From assembly GCA_028023455.1 (NCBI GenBank), contig JAQFVV010012489.1:2605881-2669880 (forward strand): DNA of 64,000 nucleotides, read 5' to 3'. This document shows positions 11,600 to 23,705 of the stretch, in pieces; position 1 is the first letter of the stretch, and each line of letters begins with the position of its first letter. Made by a program: the position numbers and the translations under genes. The notes under the pieces were generated by a model. That model was given only the letters and a program-made list of their open reading frames with translations. It made no database searches and was not told the origin of the DNA. The DNA is from Epiperipatus broadwayi. Its lineage: Eukaryota > Onychophora > Udeonychophora > Euonychophora > Peripatidae.

Positions 11600-12095
11600 A
11601 AATAAGGTTAAAATCTTAGTACTAAGGTTTTAGCCTTATTTAAGTATTAGTGCTGACATTGCGTTAATAAGAATTAATAGTTACAACTTTACATTGATTC
11701 AAAATATTTCTAAATTTACGATCTGACTATTAACTCATTGTAAATTGAAAGATTTCATGGTAATTAATGTTTAACAGAAATAGTGGACTTAATCAGTGAA
11801 GAATTTATTAGCTTCACACTCCCAAATCATAATGCTTTAGATTTGCTTATATATATTGTAACGATATATAAATATATCGTTACAATAAAAAAAAAAATAT
11901 ATATATATATAGAAAAATAGGTTGAAGATAAGAGTGGGCCACTCTTATCTTATAAAATCAAATCTTGCATTTAGATTTGTAGAAGTCTATCATGTAATAA
12001 ATTAAGCACTCAAGGCGTGTACTAAGGTTTTAGCCTTAATTAAGTATGTGCTGACATTGCGTTAATAAGAATTAATATTTACAACTTTTAAGTTT
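11600..12095. repeat. Paired repeat units with hairpins and palindromes
   Basis: The block TACTAAGGTTTTAGCCTTA is followed by GTGCTGACATTGCGTTAATA at 11620-11690 and again at 12022-12090. In the first copy it is part of a stem (TACTTAAATAAGG with its complement, 11604-11646). Between the copies lie two strong palindromes: 11854-11887 (arms TATTGTAACGATATA, 4-base centre) and 11926-11952 (AAGATAAGAGTGG arms, 1-base centre). The first carries the TGTAACG...CGTTACA motif found at the ends of family L elements. Confidence 0.7.
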
Positions 12096-12644
12096 TTTTT
12101 GTAAAAGTGCTGGAAAAAATGTCTTTTAATTTACATACTTTATTTTTATAGAATAAGAGGGTGTGTGTGTGCTAAAATTTTTCCTACATAAAGGGAGCTC
12201 TTTCTCACATAGTGACACTAACTCTAACCATAATTATATAATTGACTCTAATGCAGTTATAGCAATGTAGTGAGGCCACCATTTTAAATTTAAATTATAT
12301 ATGTGTACATTCATAAATATAAATACACTATTTTGGAAATGAAATTTATCCCTGATGTTTTACAAATTCTATCATTATTGAAATAATTTTTTAATTATAG
12401 CTTTAAAGTTTTGTAACTAATTTACATCATTCTAACAATAATACTAATACTCCATAATACTACTGAAAAGTATCAGAGATAAAAATACCTTGTAGATCTG
12501 CTCAGTTAATAAAATTAAGAAAATTACAACTAAGTGTAGTGTGACTCATGAATCAAAAACATTCATCCAATAAAGCAATCATTAGTTTACAGTAGTAGAA
12601 TGATTCCTAATGATTGTTACAGATTAAAACATGACACTATATAA
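12096..12644. other. AT-rich DNA with nothing recognised
   Basis: No repeat matched elsewhere in the window and no useful reading frame. Confidence 0.5.
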
Positions 12645-12714
12645 ATAACAATTCCAATAACAATCAACAATTTCAAACTGTTGTTGAGGCAACCTTGTTT
12701 TAACAATAAAATTG

Positions 12715-12715
<1 letters not shown>
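12645..12715 (-). repeat. Dispersed repeat family D, copy 3
   Basis: Reverse complement of the family core (CAACAATTTCAAACTGTTGT then GAGGCAACCTTG). On its own strand it is directly preceded by the large TA array at 12718-12830, the same arrangement as copy 1. Confidence 0.75.
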
Positions 12716-12717
<2 letters not shown>

Positions 12718-12776
<59 letters not shown>

Positions 12777-12784
12777 CATATATT

Positions 12785-12830
<46 letters not shown>
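12718..12830. repeat. TA dinucleotide microsatellite
   Basis: About 110 bp of TA repeats with isolated C interruptions and a short TTTATTTTA break. Open frames crossing it in both directions (repeating Ile-Tyr) are artefacts of the repeat. Confidence 0.95.
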
Positions 12831-13760
12831 CCAGCCAAGTAAAATAACAACTCAAACATCTTTATGGACATGTGTAGCAGGCCTATGTAACTGTCCAGAA
12901 AAATGAAATAGAAGTAAATATTTGGTTAAATCTTCTCTTAACTCATATGAAAGGACATAGCTAAGTATATTCACTGAGAAACAAACTACAGATGCTTATA
13001 TTATAATCAATATTGTTTTATAATATAAATACATGCACAACTTTACATTTAATTCTTAAAATCATTCTATTGGTAATTAACCAATTAATTCAAGTCATAT
13101 TCAATATTGGTGATGGAATATAAATTATTAGTATTAAAATAATTTTTTATTCTACTTTCATATTTTCATTAACTCTATTTCATATACATAAAATGAAGTC
13201 ACAAATGCTTTCAGATATTTCCATCATTGATATAACTTCAAGTCCCTTCCAAAAACAGATGTTTAATCATTTAAATACCACATTATAAATGTATATCTGC
13301 CCTCACATATTCACAAATTAATGTTGAATAAATTTTGTTAGTAATTCAGAATGTTATTTAACCCTATGGATTTTCAATGTACATATTAGGACAAACCTTT
13401 TATTTGTAATCTTATCATTAAGGATATTTTCTTAGCTCTCTTAACTCTTTTTCTTTTTTTACACATGGAATCATCTTCACAATTGCCAATAAAATAATGA
13501 TCTGTACTTGTCAGTAATATACAAAATAATGTGCCATTATTCTAGAGAAATATATTTTAAAATCTTTCTTTTTCATTATTACTTTTCCCCTCTAAATGTG
13601 AGTAAATGATTAAATAATATTATTAGTGACATAATTTTCTTTTTACCCCTTGTTAATGCCATATTCTTATGTATTTTTGAGATGTATTTTGGCAATAATA
13701 AAAGAAAATATAACATAATAAAAAGATCATTTTTGAACACAAATAAATATGAGTTATCTT

Positions 13761-13792
<32 letters not shown>

Positions 13793-16700
13793 GATGAATC
13801 TATTATATTTATTATATATTGTAATCATCAGCTCATAAAAATATGATTATCACTATGGCCAACATGTTAAAAGTAAAACATCAACAAAAGCAACCTTCAG
13901 GTAGCTAGTTCTTATGCTGTTCTAAAATAAGTTAGTTAATCAAGAGTTCTAACACTTTCTAAATTAATCTTATAAAACAGATTCACACAAAATCAAGTAA
14001 TCATAAAAAGATTATCAATCCAAATAATTTTTTCTTAATCAAATCTCAGGGTTTTTACTAAAAATTCTCTAATAAACAAATAAAATCATATTCTTTATCT
14101 TTCGTTCTTATCCAAACCATAAATGTGATCCTAGTAAATAATTATAAGATATGATCCAGTCTTTGGATAATATTCTACTACAACAAATAAATGTTACTTT
14201 TAACGTCATCATGCAACTCTGATAGTAAAATAACTATAAAGCAATTTAGAATGACATTCATGATAGTATGAGTATGAAAGGGATTTTTTTGCTACACACA
14301 TATCATACAAAACAGTTCTCATAATTTTAATCACAATAAAATAGTTTAACATTCTTAACCAAGGATGTTGCTTAAAACACCAACAAATAAATTTTAATAT
14401 AGTGATTTTTATAATCTTCTTGTACTCTTATACTTTAATATTAAAATATATGTGTGATTTTGGATTTCTGACAATGTAGATGATGATACAGATACAAATT
14501 CAGAAGTAATAATTTAATCAATATTTTATTATTATGGATAAATATCATAAGAATAAATCATTAACATTTTAATATGATCAGAACACTATAACTATCACAA
14601 AACTTAAATATAATTTAATCTATAAAAAATACAATGTGATTTAACTATTAATATAAGATGTTGTTTTTATTATTTAGTCCAGCTTTCATTTCCATACATC
14701 ACAGTATGGAATATATTTGATAATATCTACAAATAAGTCTTACCAGTAGTTTAATTATGTTGAATTTGGAAGATGTATAATTTCACAGCCACATAAAAAT
14801 AACTATAAATTTAAGCATAAAATATTTGTCAAGTTTATTAAACACATTAGATATGCAGATTAGGCACATCAATAATATCAACATTCTTAAACTACTCTTA
14901 TTGCATGAAGAGCAAAATAAAGGCAGGGTTGGCATTATGCATGACTTTACTGTTACAGAGACAAAATAAAGACATAGTTGTGATTATACATGACTTTAAA
15001 CAAAATCACTAAGATAATCGCCAAGGGATATAAAAAGGCATAGGGATGGAATAGATTCAAAAAATAAACATTTGTACAAAAATGTATAAAGAATTAAGAC
15101 CTTGTCTGTAACTAAACAAATATATTAAAAATAAACCATCATAAAAATTGCCTAAAATATAGCATCATTGGTTTTCTGTCATCTAAGATAGACTACATCT
15201 TGAAATCATAATAAGAATCATATATAAAAATAGTGTTATTCCTATTATTTCACATGGCAAAAACACCCATAGGATATGGAAAACTGACAAAATATCATAA
15301 TTAAAGCAAAATATAACTAGGCATATAAATTGTGGATTAGCAAATTTAATGACACATATACATATACTCCATTACTTCCACTATTTATTTATACACACTC
15401 TAAACAATTACATACAAGATATATACATAACTTTTGATTATATTTCAAGACATAAATATTCTGAAAAAATTCCATATTTAATATAATACAAATCATATAA
15501 TAAATAAAAAATATCATAAATATAATAAAAAATTTAATATATTCATAATCCTTTTACCATTGAATAGTAAATGAGTCTAATCATTGACTTTAATGTTATT
15601 CTTATGTAGCACAATAATTCAAATAACAAGTCTTTGGTCATGTTGGAGATTTTATTAATGTATCCAGGTGATATAAATATCAAATATTGGTAAAACAATT
15701 TATTAAAATTTGAGGCACACAAAATAAGTAAGGACTAACATAATTTGAAAAGTCATTCAAGATAAATAATAAAGTATTTATTGAAATAATACAAAGAAAG
15801 GAAAATATAATTTTTATTTGAAACAATTCAGTATTTAAAACAAATGAAAAAGTAATAAGCATTATATTTATTTAAAACAGTACAACAATAATAATGTTAT
15901 TTCCTTTTGATCAACAATAAATATATTTATGAAATGAAATTTGTAAAGAGCATAATAAAGTCTCCATTAATATAAAGCAATGTATTATATGGCTATAAAT
16001 AATTTATCAGGAACACAATAATCCTTCAAAAAGCTATACGCATTATAAGACAATGAGAAGATTGTAAAAACATAGAATATATTTTAATGAAATATTTTAT
16101 ATTTCATCAGCAAGAAAATATTTAAAGATAATTAAATATATTTATGCATGAATATTTATTTGATATTTCAGAACAAGACATAGTATTTTCTTAAAATGCA
16201 ATGTTTTATCAGCACATATTTAACATAAGATAAATTCCAGGAAAAACACATTCTGTCCATTCAGTAATTTTATAAATATTAAAATAAACATTTCATTCAT
16301 TTTAAATTAGCATTATAGTAATAATTTTCATAAATATTATTTTAAATTACAAATAAATAATATCAATAGAATAATTAACTCTTGTAAGAAAGCAAAAAAA
16401 ATCATACTTTCATAATTAATTTTCCACAGTTGTTTTTATCATTTACACTATTGTGCAAGTTTAGCAAAAGTTTTAATTTGATTATAATTTGATTATATCA
16501 TCAAATTAAGCTTCAAGAGAATATTCTGTAAATAATAATAAAGTTCAGCATTGCAAAATATACAGCTTATAAATAACTATAGAGTAAATTATAATAAATT
16601 TAATTCAAAGTTATGCAATATTCTGGTAATGAATATTTTTAGAAGTATCAATCCATAAAAATGTAATATTAATAAACAAGCAATTAAATATTAATAGAAG

Positions 16701-18600
16701 TTCAAGCAATATAATTATACTTTCCATAAAAATTCCTATTGTAAAAAAGCTTTGCAACAATATATAACTTCCTTCTGTAATTAGGCAATGTTGAAAATTC
16801 CAAATGATAGTATACAATGAGGTGATTCTGTAAATTGTTAGGCAGAGCCAAAGCTAGAGGCCCAAGTTCATAATTACTTTAGCCTATTAATGGCTTAAAC
16901 TAGCAAAATTATAAAGAATTATACTCAATAAAATGAGGAGAAAAAATGATGAAATGTGTAAAAAAATATGTGATTAGAGCTTAAATATGGCAAGTCAGGT
17001 GATAGCTGACTAATTAGTGATGAACAATGAGGGTTTTAATTACTCATTAATTTTTGCAACATAATTCTGATGTCAAATCAAATAACTGTAAAAATAACTT
17101 TAATTACATTGTTTGGAAATATTAGACAAAACAATAAATTAATATTACATCTGCTTATTACCTCATATATTTTCAAACAATTATTATTTAGAAATAAATT
17201 AAATATTATATTCCTATATGAATACATTTATTTAAACACATTTTCTTTTTTAATATTTTAAGAATGTTAACTTTAATACAATATTTTTAATATATTAAAT
17301 AATTTTATAAATAAGACATCAACCAATAAAACTGTTTAAAATAATTTTGTCTTCCAGACAAGGAAATTGAAATATAATCAGTTTCTCTTTTAATATTTTA
17401 ATTTTAAATAGAAACAGAGTACATACATTCATACCCATTAATGATATTTAAAATAAAATTTAGAAATAATAAATTTATAGTTATTAGTTAATTATTAATA
17501 TTTAGAGAGGATTAGAATATTATTAAACTAGAAATTAAAACTATATAATATGAATTGTAATAAATTGAATATATTTATAAAATTATTAAAGTTATTTAAG
17601 TGTGAATTTTATAATGACTTAATAAATATGTGTAATAACTGCATTAAGAATATGCTTTAATAAAATTTGATAGAGCAAGAGAAGAAATAAAACATATTAC
17701 ATTGGTACAATATATGTCTGTCTAAAAATATAAATAAATTACTTATAATACTGCTCTATAGCTCAATTTTTCAGGTGATATTTGCATTTTGCTGAATTAA
17801 ATATTGTTCAGAGTTTTATATTCCTAGTGAAAGATACTGTACTCACTAAAAAATTCTGGTAGTTAGTTTTGCAATGATTAATAATGGAAGGCAATATTCA
17901 GGGAACTATTTTGGCTGAGTCAGATAATTCAAGAAAGAGAGATCCTACTAGTTTTTTATGTACTCATTTATGACTTCTTTTCTGTATACAGTTACTTTAG
18001 ATAGCACAAAAATTTTCTGGTTTTTCACAATGATTCTTTTCCAAGCTATCACAAGTGTAGAGAGAAATCCTGGGAGAAAACACAGTCCTATCTGCAGAGC
18101 TGGAAAAATGGTGAATTGAGTAACACAAGTCTTCTTAGTCTTTATATAACTTCATGAAATAACATCTTTGTATAATTATTCTATTTTTCACCCTTCACAA
18201 AACTGATAAACAACTGTGCATTAATTACCAAATCCACATACTAAACAACTATTTACAATGTTTTTCAATAACATATTTACCAAATGTACTTAATTAAAAC
18301 TTGAATATTGAAACTTAATTACTTTGTCTTTATTTTCTTTTACTGACAGACTTAATTAAAAAAAAGTAACTTATTTAAAATTTATCTAGAATTGAATTTA
18401 GACTTTTTTTTTTTTAAAAAAAAAAAATTAATATTGAAAATTTAACTTTTACAAACATTCAAATATGCATGCACAAATAATTTCATGTATTTGTGTGTCT
18501 ATATAAGTAAGTTATTATTGAGTTTAATTATAACTCCACTCTAACTTTACACGGCCCTCTAATCTTTTGCAACTGGTTATAACTTCCAATGAATTATCTA
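12831..18600. other. Long featureless AT-rich stretch
   Basis: Nearly 6 kb of A/T-dominated sequence. I found only short microsatellite runs (CA/TA at 13767-13793), poly-T/poly-A at 18403-18427, and short accidental reading frames rich in Ile, Leu, Asn and Lys (for example 15680-15862 minus, 16611-16817 minus, 17070-17261 plus). None shows a domain. Compared with the flanks it is poor in recognisable transposons. Confidence 0.5.
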
Positions 18601-18616
18601 TTTCAATATTTAAGCA

Positions 18617-18797
18617 TCACATGATCACATTTCCTATACTAGCACATTAATTGTTGATAAACAGAGCAAAACTCTCCATACAGTATTGCCACCTGTGCTA
18701 AACAGAGTAATCAATGGATGCACAAGCCTTCTGGCATCCATTGATTACTCTGTTTAGCACAGTTGGCAATATTGTATGGAGAGTTTTGCTCTGTTTA
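18617..18797. mobile_element. Family A element, copy 2, with near-perfect hairpin
   Basis: TCACATGATCACATTTC at 18617 is the family A end. The hairpin at 18657-18797 has arms of about 63 bases with only two mismatches, beginning TAAACAGAGCAAAACTCTCC and enclosing a loop of about 15 bases (around CAAGCCTTCTGG). The inner arm contains the family motif ATCCATTGATTACTCTG. ATTTCAATATTTA occurs on both sides (near 18599 and 18798), which may be a target-site-like direct repeat. The arm identity suggests a young element or maintained pairing. Confidence 0.8.
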
Positions 18798-18799
18798 TT

Positions 18800-19970
18800 T
18801 CAATATTTATTGCATGTCTATAAAGTGATAGTAAAAAATATTCAAAAATACAGTCAAAATTGCTTGTGAAAATAAATTTACAAAGAACAAATTAGTGTTT
18901 CATTATTAAATAAAAATAAGTCTATTCTAAATAATGCTATAGATCCTGTAATAGAAAAGTTCACTTCTACAACAAAGTAAAACGATCCATTTTGATGGTA
19001 TTATCTCAGTATATGCCACATTCTAAACATACTTTATTCTAGCATTTCAATGTTAGAGCTGTGTAATAAATTTTGATGATCTCTTATATGCTTTGTGGTT
19101 TATTGCAGTAAAAGAATGCTGAATTTGACACTAAAATATTTAGACCACCATTTAATGTTATCACTTTTCATGCTGAAATATTGTTTGTATTCCCAAGTGA
19201 TAAAACATTCAATCATTTATTTTACTTCTTATATCATTAAAATGCTTTAATATTTAAGTTAACACCAATATAAAAGATAGCATATATAAGCGATTTAACC
19301 CACTGAAGAAGAAGCTGTCATTAGTAAGAAAAGCAATTAAATTAAATTAATCTAGGCCTAGTACTTTTGAGGTTTTCCCTCATATTCATGACCAAAATAG
19401 GTTATAAAACATTGCTGTAATGTGACCAAATAATAATGTATGCAAATGCGTATGCAAATTAATTTGTCCATTTTCTTGAAATAGTAAAACACGTGTCATG
19501 TCTAATGTTGGCATTGTTATCACTGATAATAAAATACACTTCCTTGATCTTTCTTTTACAATTGTTGGCTTCGAAGCACACTATCTTGGGGTTGCAGTGT
19601 TTGAATACATGACCGGCCTGCTTCTAATGTTTGAAAAACATTGAGAAGTTATCATTATTCTTTTTGCTCTTCTATACATATACATGTGCTGAGCAGCTCT
19701 ATTATGGACAGTCACCTTGGTTTCCCTGTAGTATGTTGCACTCCATCCAGCCTAAGGGTATGATATGCTGTATATGATCTGGGTGCCTGAGATGGATCCA
19801 TTCTGTCCTTCAAATTATTAATCAATCTATTATTAGCATCATTATTGTCACCCATATAATGATGAACCTGATCTTATTAACTTTAGAAAAAGAGAGAGAA
19901 AAAAGAAGCTAAAAAAATGATATGAGAGGATATTTCAAAATAACAAGAATTTTGTAATAAAAAATTGTGT
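18800..19970. other. AT-rich DNA with nothing recognised
   Basis: A slightly less AT-rich patch at 19690-19800 is unassigned. No coding or repeat match. Confidence 0.45.
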
Positions 19971-19974
19971 ATTT

Positions 19975-20680
19975 ATTTTTAGGTGTTACATATTGAATTT
20001 CTTTCAAAGCAATGACTTTTGATGCTTTGCACTGATCTAAATGCATTTCCACTTATTGAAGTAGGCCTGAAACTTTTGCAAAGCCTTTTAATGCCTCTGT
20101 GAATTTTTTTCTTCACCAATTCCAAATCCACTAAACATTTTTGAGGCATTTTTTGATTTGAAGAATAAAAAACAATCACATGTACTCAGTTAAATATGAC
20201 AGTTTTTAGTTTAAAATTGTTTCACACTGAAATGCTTTATCCACTGGTGCATTGTTGTAATGAAGCTTATACTCCCCACTTTGTTAAAAATTCATAATGT
20301 TTTCATTTTCCCCCTCCATACAAAATTTCAGAACTTAATAAATAAAATGTCTCATCATTATAAAAGATTTCTGTGTGACAATGCTATTTTCAGAAAAACA
20401 ACAACATTGATTTGACATTGGAATTCACTTCACCATGCTTTTTTTGATATATGGAAAATTTGCACTTCCATTAAACTACTTTAGGCTGATGTTTTCCCCA
20501 GAACAGTTGTTGTAAGCTTTTTCAAGCATTATAAATGTTTCCTCTACTGTTTTCCCAACAGAAAATAGGTTTCCATATTTATCCAACTTTTCAGCCATTA
20601 CAAAAGTTGACAAATAAGTGAGACACTTAACAAAACATTTATTATGCATCGCCATGATTTCACTCAATGATGATGGCTGG
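19975..20680 (-). pseudogene. Mariner-family transposase remnant
   Basis: Minus-strand fragments in order resemble mariner transposases, which cut and paste DNA at TA sites. The N-terminal piece (20476-20667) has KYGNLFSVGKTVEETF and MLEKAYNNCSGENISLK, matching the family pattern FxxGKTxxETxxML..AY found in the helix-turn-helix region. A middle piece has SNVKSMLL and YNDETFYLL. The catalytic-motif region near 20245-20267 reads KLHYNNAP where the family has HDNAP, so the second catalytic Asp appears as Asn. The C-terminal piece (in frames around 19979-20130) has KFTEALKGFAKVS, matching the usual FxxCFxxWxxR region by position. Several stops and frame changes make it inactive. Flanking TIRs were not found. 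Confidence 0.8.
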
Positions 20681-22600
20681 CAGGATGATTCAGGGGATCC
20701 CTATGTGAGGCATCTAGTGATAGAAGCAAGTATTATAATGTGTTTGCTTTGTAAATAATAATTCTGGTTATTTTTGGGTACACCTCATTATGATGACTAT
20801 TGAAACCAATCTGAGAAACTCATTAAAATTACAATTATTAAGTGTTGGTCTAAATTTTGCTATAATTTATAACATTTATGATAAATTATGTTTTGTTGTT
20901 GAGCTTTGATAACATTACAATGAGTATTGTTCATTGTACTGTAAATAAACCATACAATTGTTTTAAATACATATACATACACTGTATGCAATACAACAGC
21001 TGATTTTTATGTATACAATATGCATTTATAAATTAAGATTGTATGACTAATTTTTTTACAAAAAAATGTAGTTATTAATAATAAATTGAGAAAGCACATT
21101 TAGATATATATTTCAGTATTCCATGTATGTTCAATCATTTACAATCATTAAAAAAAAATATTATTACTTATTTTCTAATGCAATACAAGACTGTCAACTA
21201 GAATGTTCACATGATTCATATCATTTAACAATCAATTTAAGGTTTTTCCATTTTAACCTAAAAAAATATTCTTACTATAGTTAAAAAACATGAGCTATTT
21301 CAGGATCATATGCACAATCGCATGGATTTTCTTTTCTCTTTTTATATTTTCTCTGATTGAGGTTTCATTATTTTGAAACATACAGTCCAGATTGACTTAT
21401 TTCCTTATTAAGTTAAATATTTTTATTTTTTTATTTAATAAAAATACTTTGTTGCTTTATCACAAATATTTGATTAAAGATAGATGTATAAAATAGAGTA
21501 TAAAAACTTTGACAAAAAATGCAAAGAAAAAACCCTGTATATATGTTTATAACTGCAGTATTGAAGTACATTTAAATTACAAATAGAATCCGATTAAATA
21601 ATTAACATTTGAGATTTGAGAACATTATATTTATTTTTAAAAAAGGTTGCAGAACCAAGTTAAAATTCGATTAAATAAATTAACATTAGAGAAGGTGATA
21701 TTTAGTAAAAAGTAACTGTTTCTATGCCAAGATAAATTAAAGCGGATTTGATCCCAGACTTTCAATCTCCCTTCAGCTATCCATTCTATCTTAAATATTG
21801 GCATAATAATGACTTTAAGCATTCCAACATCGGATTTTCAATAATATGGATGACTGAAAAATTGTAGAGTGATTAATAATAAAATAAATCAACAGTCAAT
21901 CTTGTGACAGGATTTGAAATTGATCTACTGTAGACCAGGCTAACTATTTAGCCTTTTCCAGCTTGGACAATTATTTAAACCATAATTTGAATGCACAAAT
22001 CTAAATGCTAATTCCATAGATCTAGAAAAATAATATTACTGGGATATTAAAATGTACTGATCTTCATCAATGTTCTGGCCACTTAGTACCATTAATGCAC
22101 TGGCCTACTATAAATTCAAATTCTAATAGAATAGAGACTAAACTAAATAAAATATAGTGCATGGACTTTGAAGAATATACTCTTCATGTCAATTCAGAAT
22201 CATCATATCATCACCATTATCTGGATGCCCATACATTAAATATATATGCCCATCATTCTATATAGCTGTTATGCATGAATCTAGCTCAGAAAGCAAGAAC
22301 TCTAATTTCTTACTGTGAGCAAGAAGGAAATAAATAAATTAGCTTATTATAAATAACCTTAAGCAAATCATTGGCTTTCGCTACTTATAAATAACCAGCT
22401 TTATTGGGATCATAAAAATGAAATCCTAGAATATAAGCTGTCATGATATAAAGTCACACAATACTTCACTTCAAAAACAGGAATTAGATAAAATAATTAA
22501 AACTAAAAATAATATTTTTTTAAAAACAATTATTTAATATCAAATTAATAACAACAAAAAAAATGGCATGATAGTATGACCTTTTAAACACTCATTTCAA
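20681..22600. other. AT-rich DNA with nothing recognised
   Basis: No repeat matched elsewhere. Short frames such as 21637-21822 minus show no domain. Confidence 0.5.
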
Positions 22601-22607
22601 AATATAT

Positions 22608-22771
22608 ATCACATGATCACCATTTCTTATGCTTGCTCATAACTGTTATTAAACAGGAAAAACTCTCCATACATTAGTGGCACTCAGTGCACAGAGTGAC
22701 ACAACTGTATAGAGAGTTTTGCCTGTTTAATAACAGTTATGAGCAAGCATAAGAAATGGTGATCATGTGAT
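22608..22771. mobile_element. Family A element, copy 3: central hairpin
   Basis: A 164-bp hairpin. Arms of about 65 bases start ATCACATGATCACCATTT, run through CTTATGCTTGCTCATAACTG and end in AACTCTCCATAC. By eye they differ at only two positions. The loop holds AGTGGCACTCAGTGCA. The same hairpin sits at the centre of the large palindrome at 62961-64000, where it is flanked by both long arms. Here only the right arm follows (22772-23185). Confidence 0.85.
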
Positions 22772-23185
22772 TTTTGGTGATTTACTACCAATTCTTTCTA
22801 ATAGGATAGTGGTGGCTATGGTTATTAAAGAACCAAAGACACTAAAATGTATGGGTACTGAACTGAGTTCAGACCTATATGACTGTATAAGCTAATGAGC
22901 TTGGATTGCAAATATTATTGTTTTCAATTTTATTTTCATAGTTTTGCAGTTAAGTAGAGATAAAAAGTGGCTGCTGAAGAGTTGCATTAGATCCTAAAAT
23001 CTAGGTTCAGTGCTCTTAGATCCAAGGCTCCTCAATGATGAAGGCCACAAGCCAGAAACTAGTCTGGGGATATTGGATAAGTAGGCACTAGATAGTGATT
23101 TTATGCACATGCCTTCTGGCATTCATTGATTACTCTGGCTTGCACTGAGTGGCACTAATGTATGGAAAGTTTTGCCTGTTCAATA
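22772..23185 (+). mobile_element. Family A long arm (right half)
   Basis: Begins with the arm-start region GGATAGTGGTGGCTATGG and continues through AAGTGGCTGCTGAAGAG, CTCCTCAATGATGAAGGCC, AAACTAGTCTGGGGATATTG and ATTGATTACTCTGGCTTGCA to AAGTTTTGCCTGTT. It is collinear with 63629-64000 and with the reverse complement of 62961-63383 and 38296-38660. The matching left arm is missing before 22608, so this copy is half of the full palindrome. Non-coding. Confidence 0.8.
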
Positions 23186-23194
23186 TATATATAT

Positions 23195-23260
23195 ATTGAA
23201 GCAGTCAGATCTGAGTTCGATCCTAGCTTCATGATATCTAGCCATAAGCCCACTTCAAAC
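23195..23260 (+). repeat. Possible SINE B-box fragment
   Basis: GAGTTCGATCC near 23212-23222 matches a pol III B box and follows a short TA run. No A box could be placed, so it may be a truncated SINE or chance. Confidence 0.3.
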
Positions 23261-23675
23261 CCTAGTACTAACCTTGAATTTCCGATGCAATGGGGCTTTA
23301 TACGTTCAATCCACACTAATTTCCATAAAGAATGGCTTATTTCAAATGCATATTAAAATTAATTAGTTTCAGATTTAAATTGATCAATTCTATTAATAAA
23401 TTCATGATAGAATTATTCATGAATTTATATATTATAACTGAGTGGATTGTGCGTATATATTTGTAAATATTTAAATATATATAATTGTTTAAAAGTTTCA
23501 TTGTGTCAGGAATGTTTGATTTTATTTTTAAATAATTTGTTAAAGTTTTATTGATTAAAAGCTACATTCTTTTGATAAGCTTTCAGATTTTCCCTTTCCA
23601 AAAACAACAGTTAAAGTTTTATTAATTAGAAAAAAAGATAAGGATTTCCTAATTAAAATCATTTTCTGATTTTAA

Positions 23676-23705
23676 GAATTCATTTTCTAATTAGAAAATG
23701 AATTC
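23676..23705. repeat. Perfect 30-bp palindrome
   Basis: GAATTCATTTTCTAA is followed immediately by its exact reverse complement. It lies within a broader region of repeated TTAATTAGAAAA-like strings. It could extrude as a cruciform; function unknown. Confidence 0.9.

Noticed and set aside
12617-12906. Overlapping Tyr-Ile-rich frames on both strands
   Set aside because: Produced by translating the TA microsatellite; the same applies to 50369-50593.
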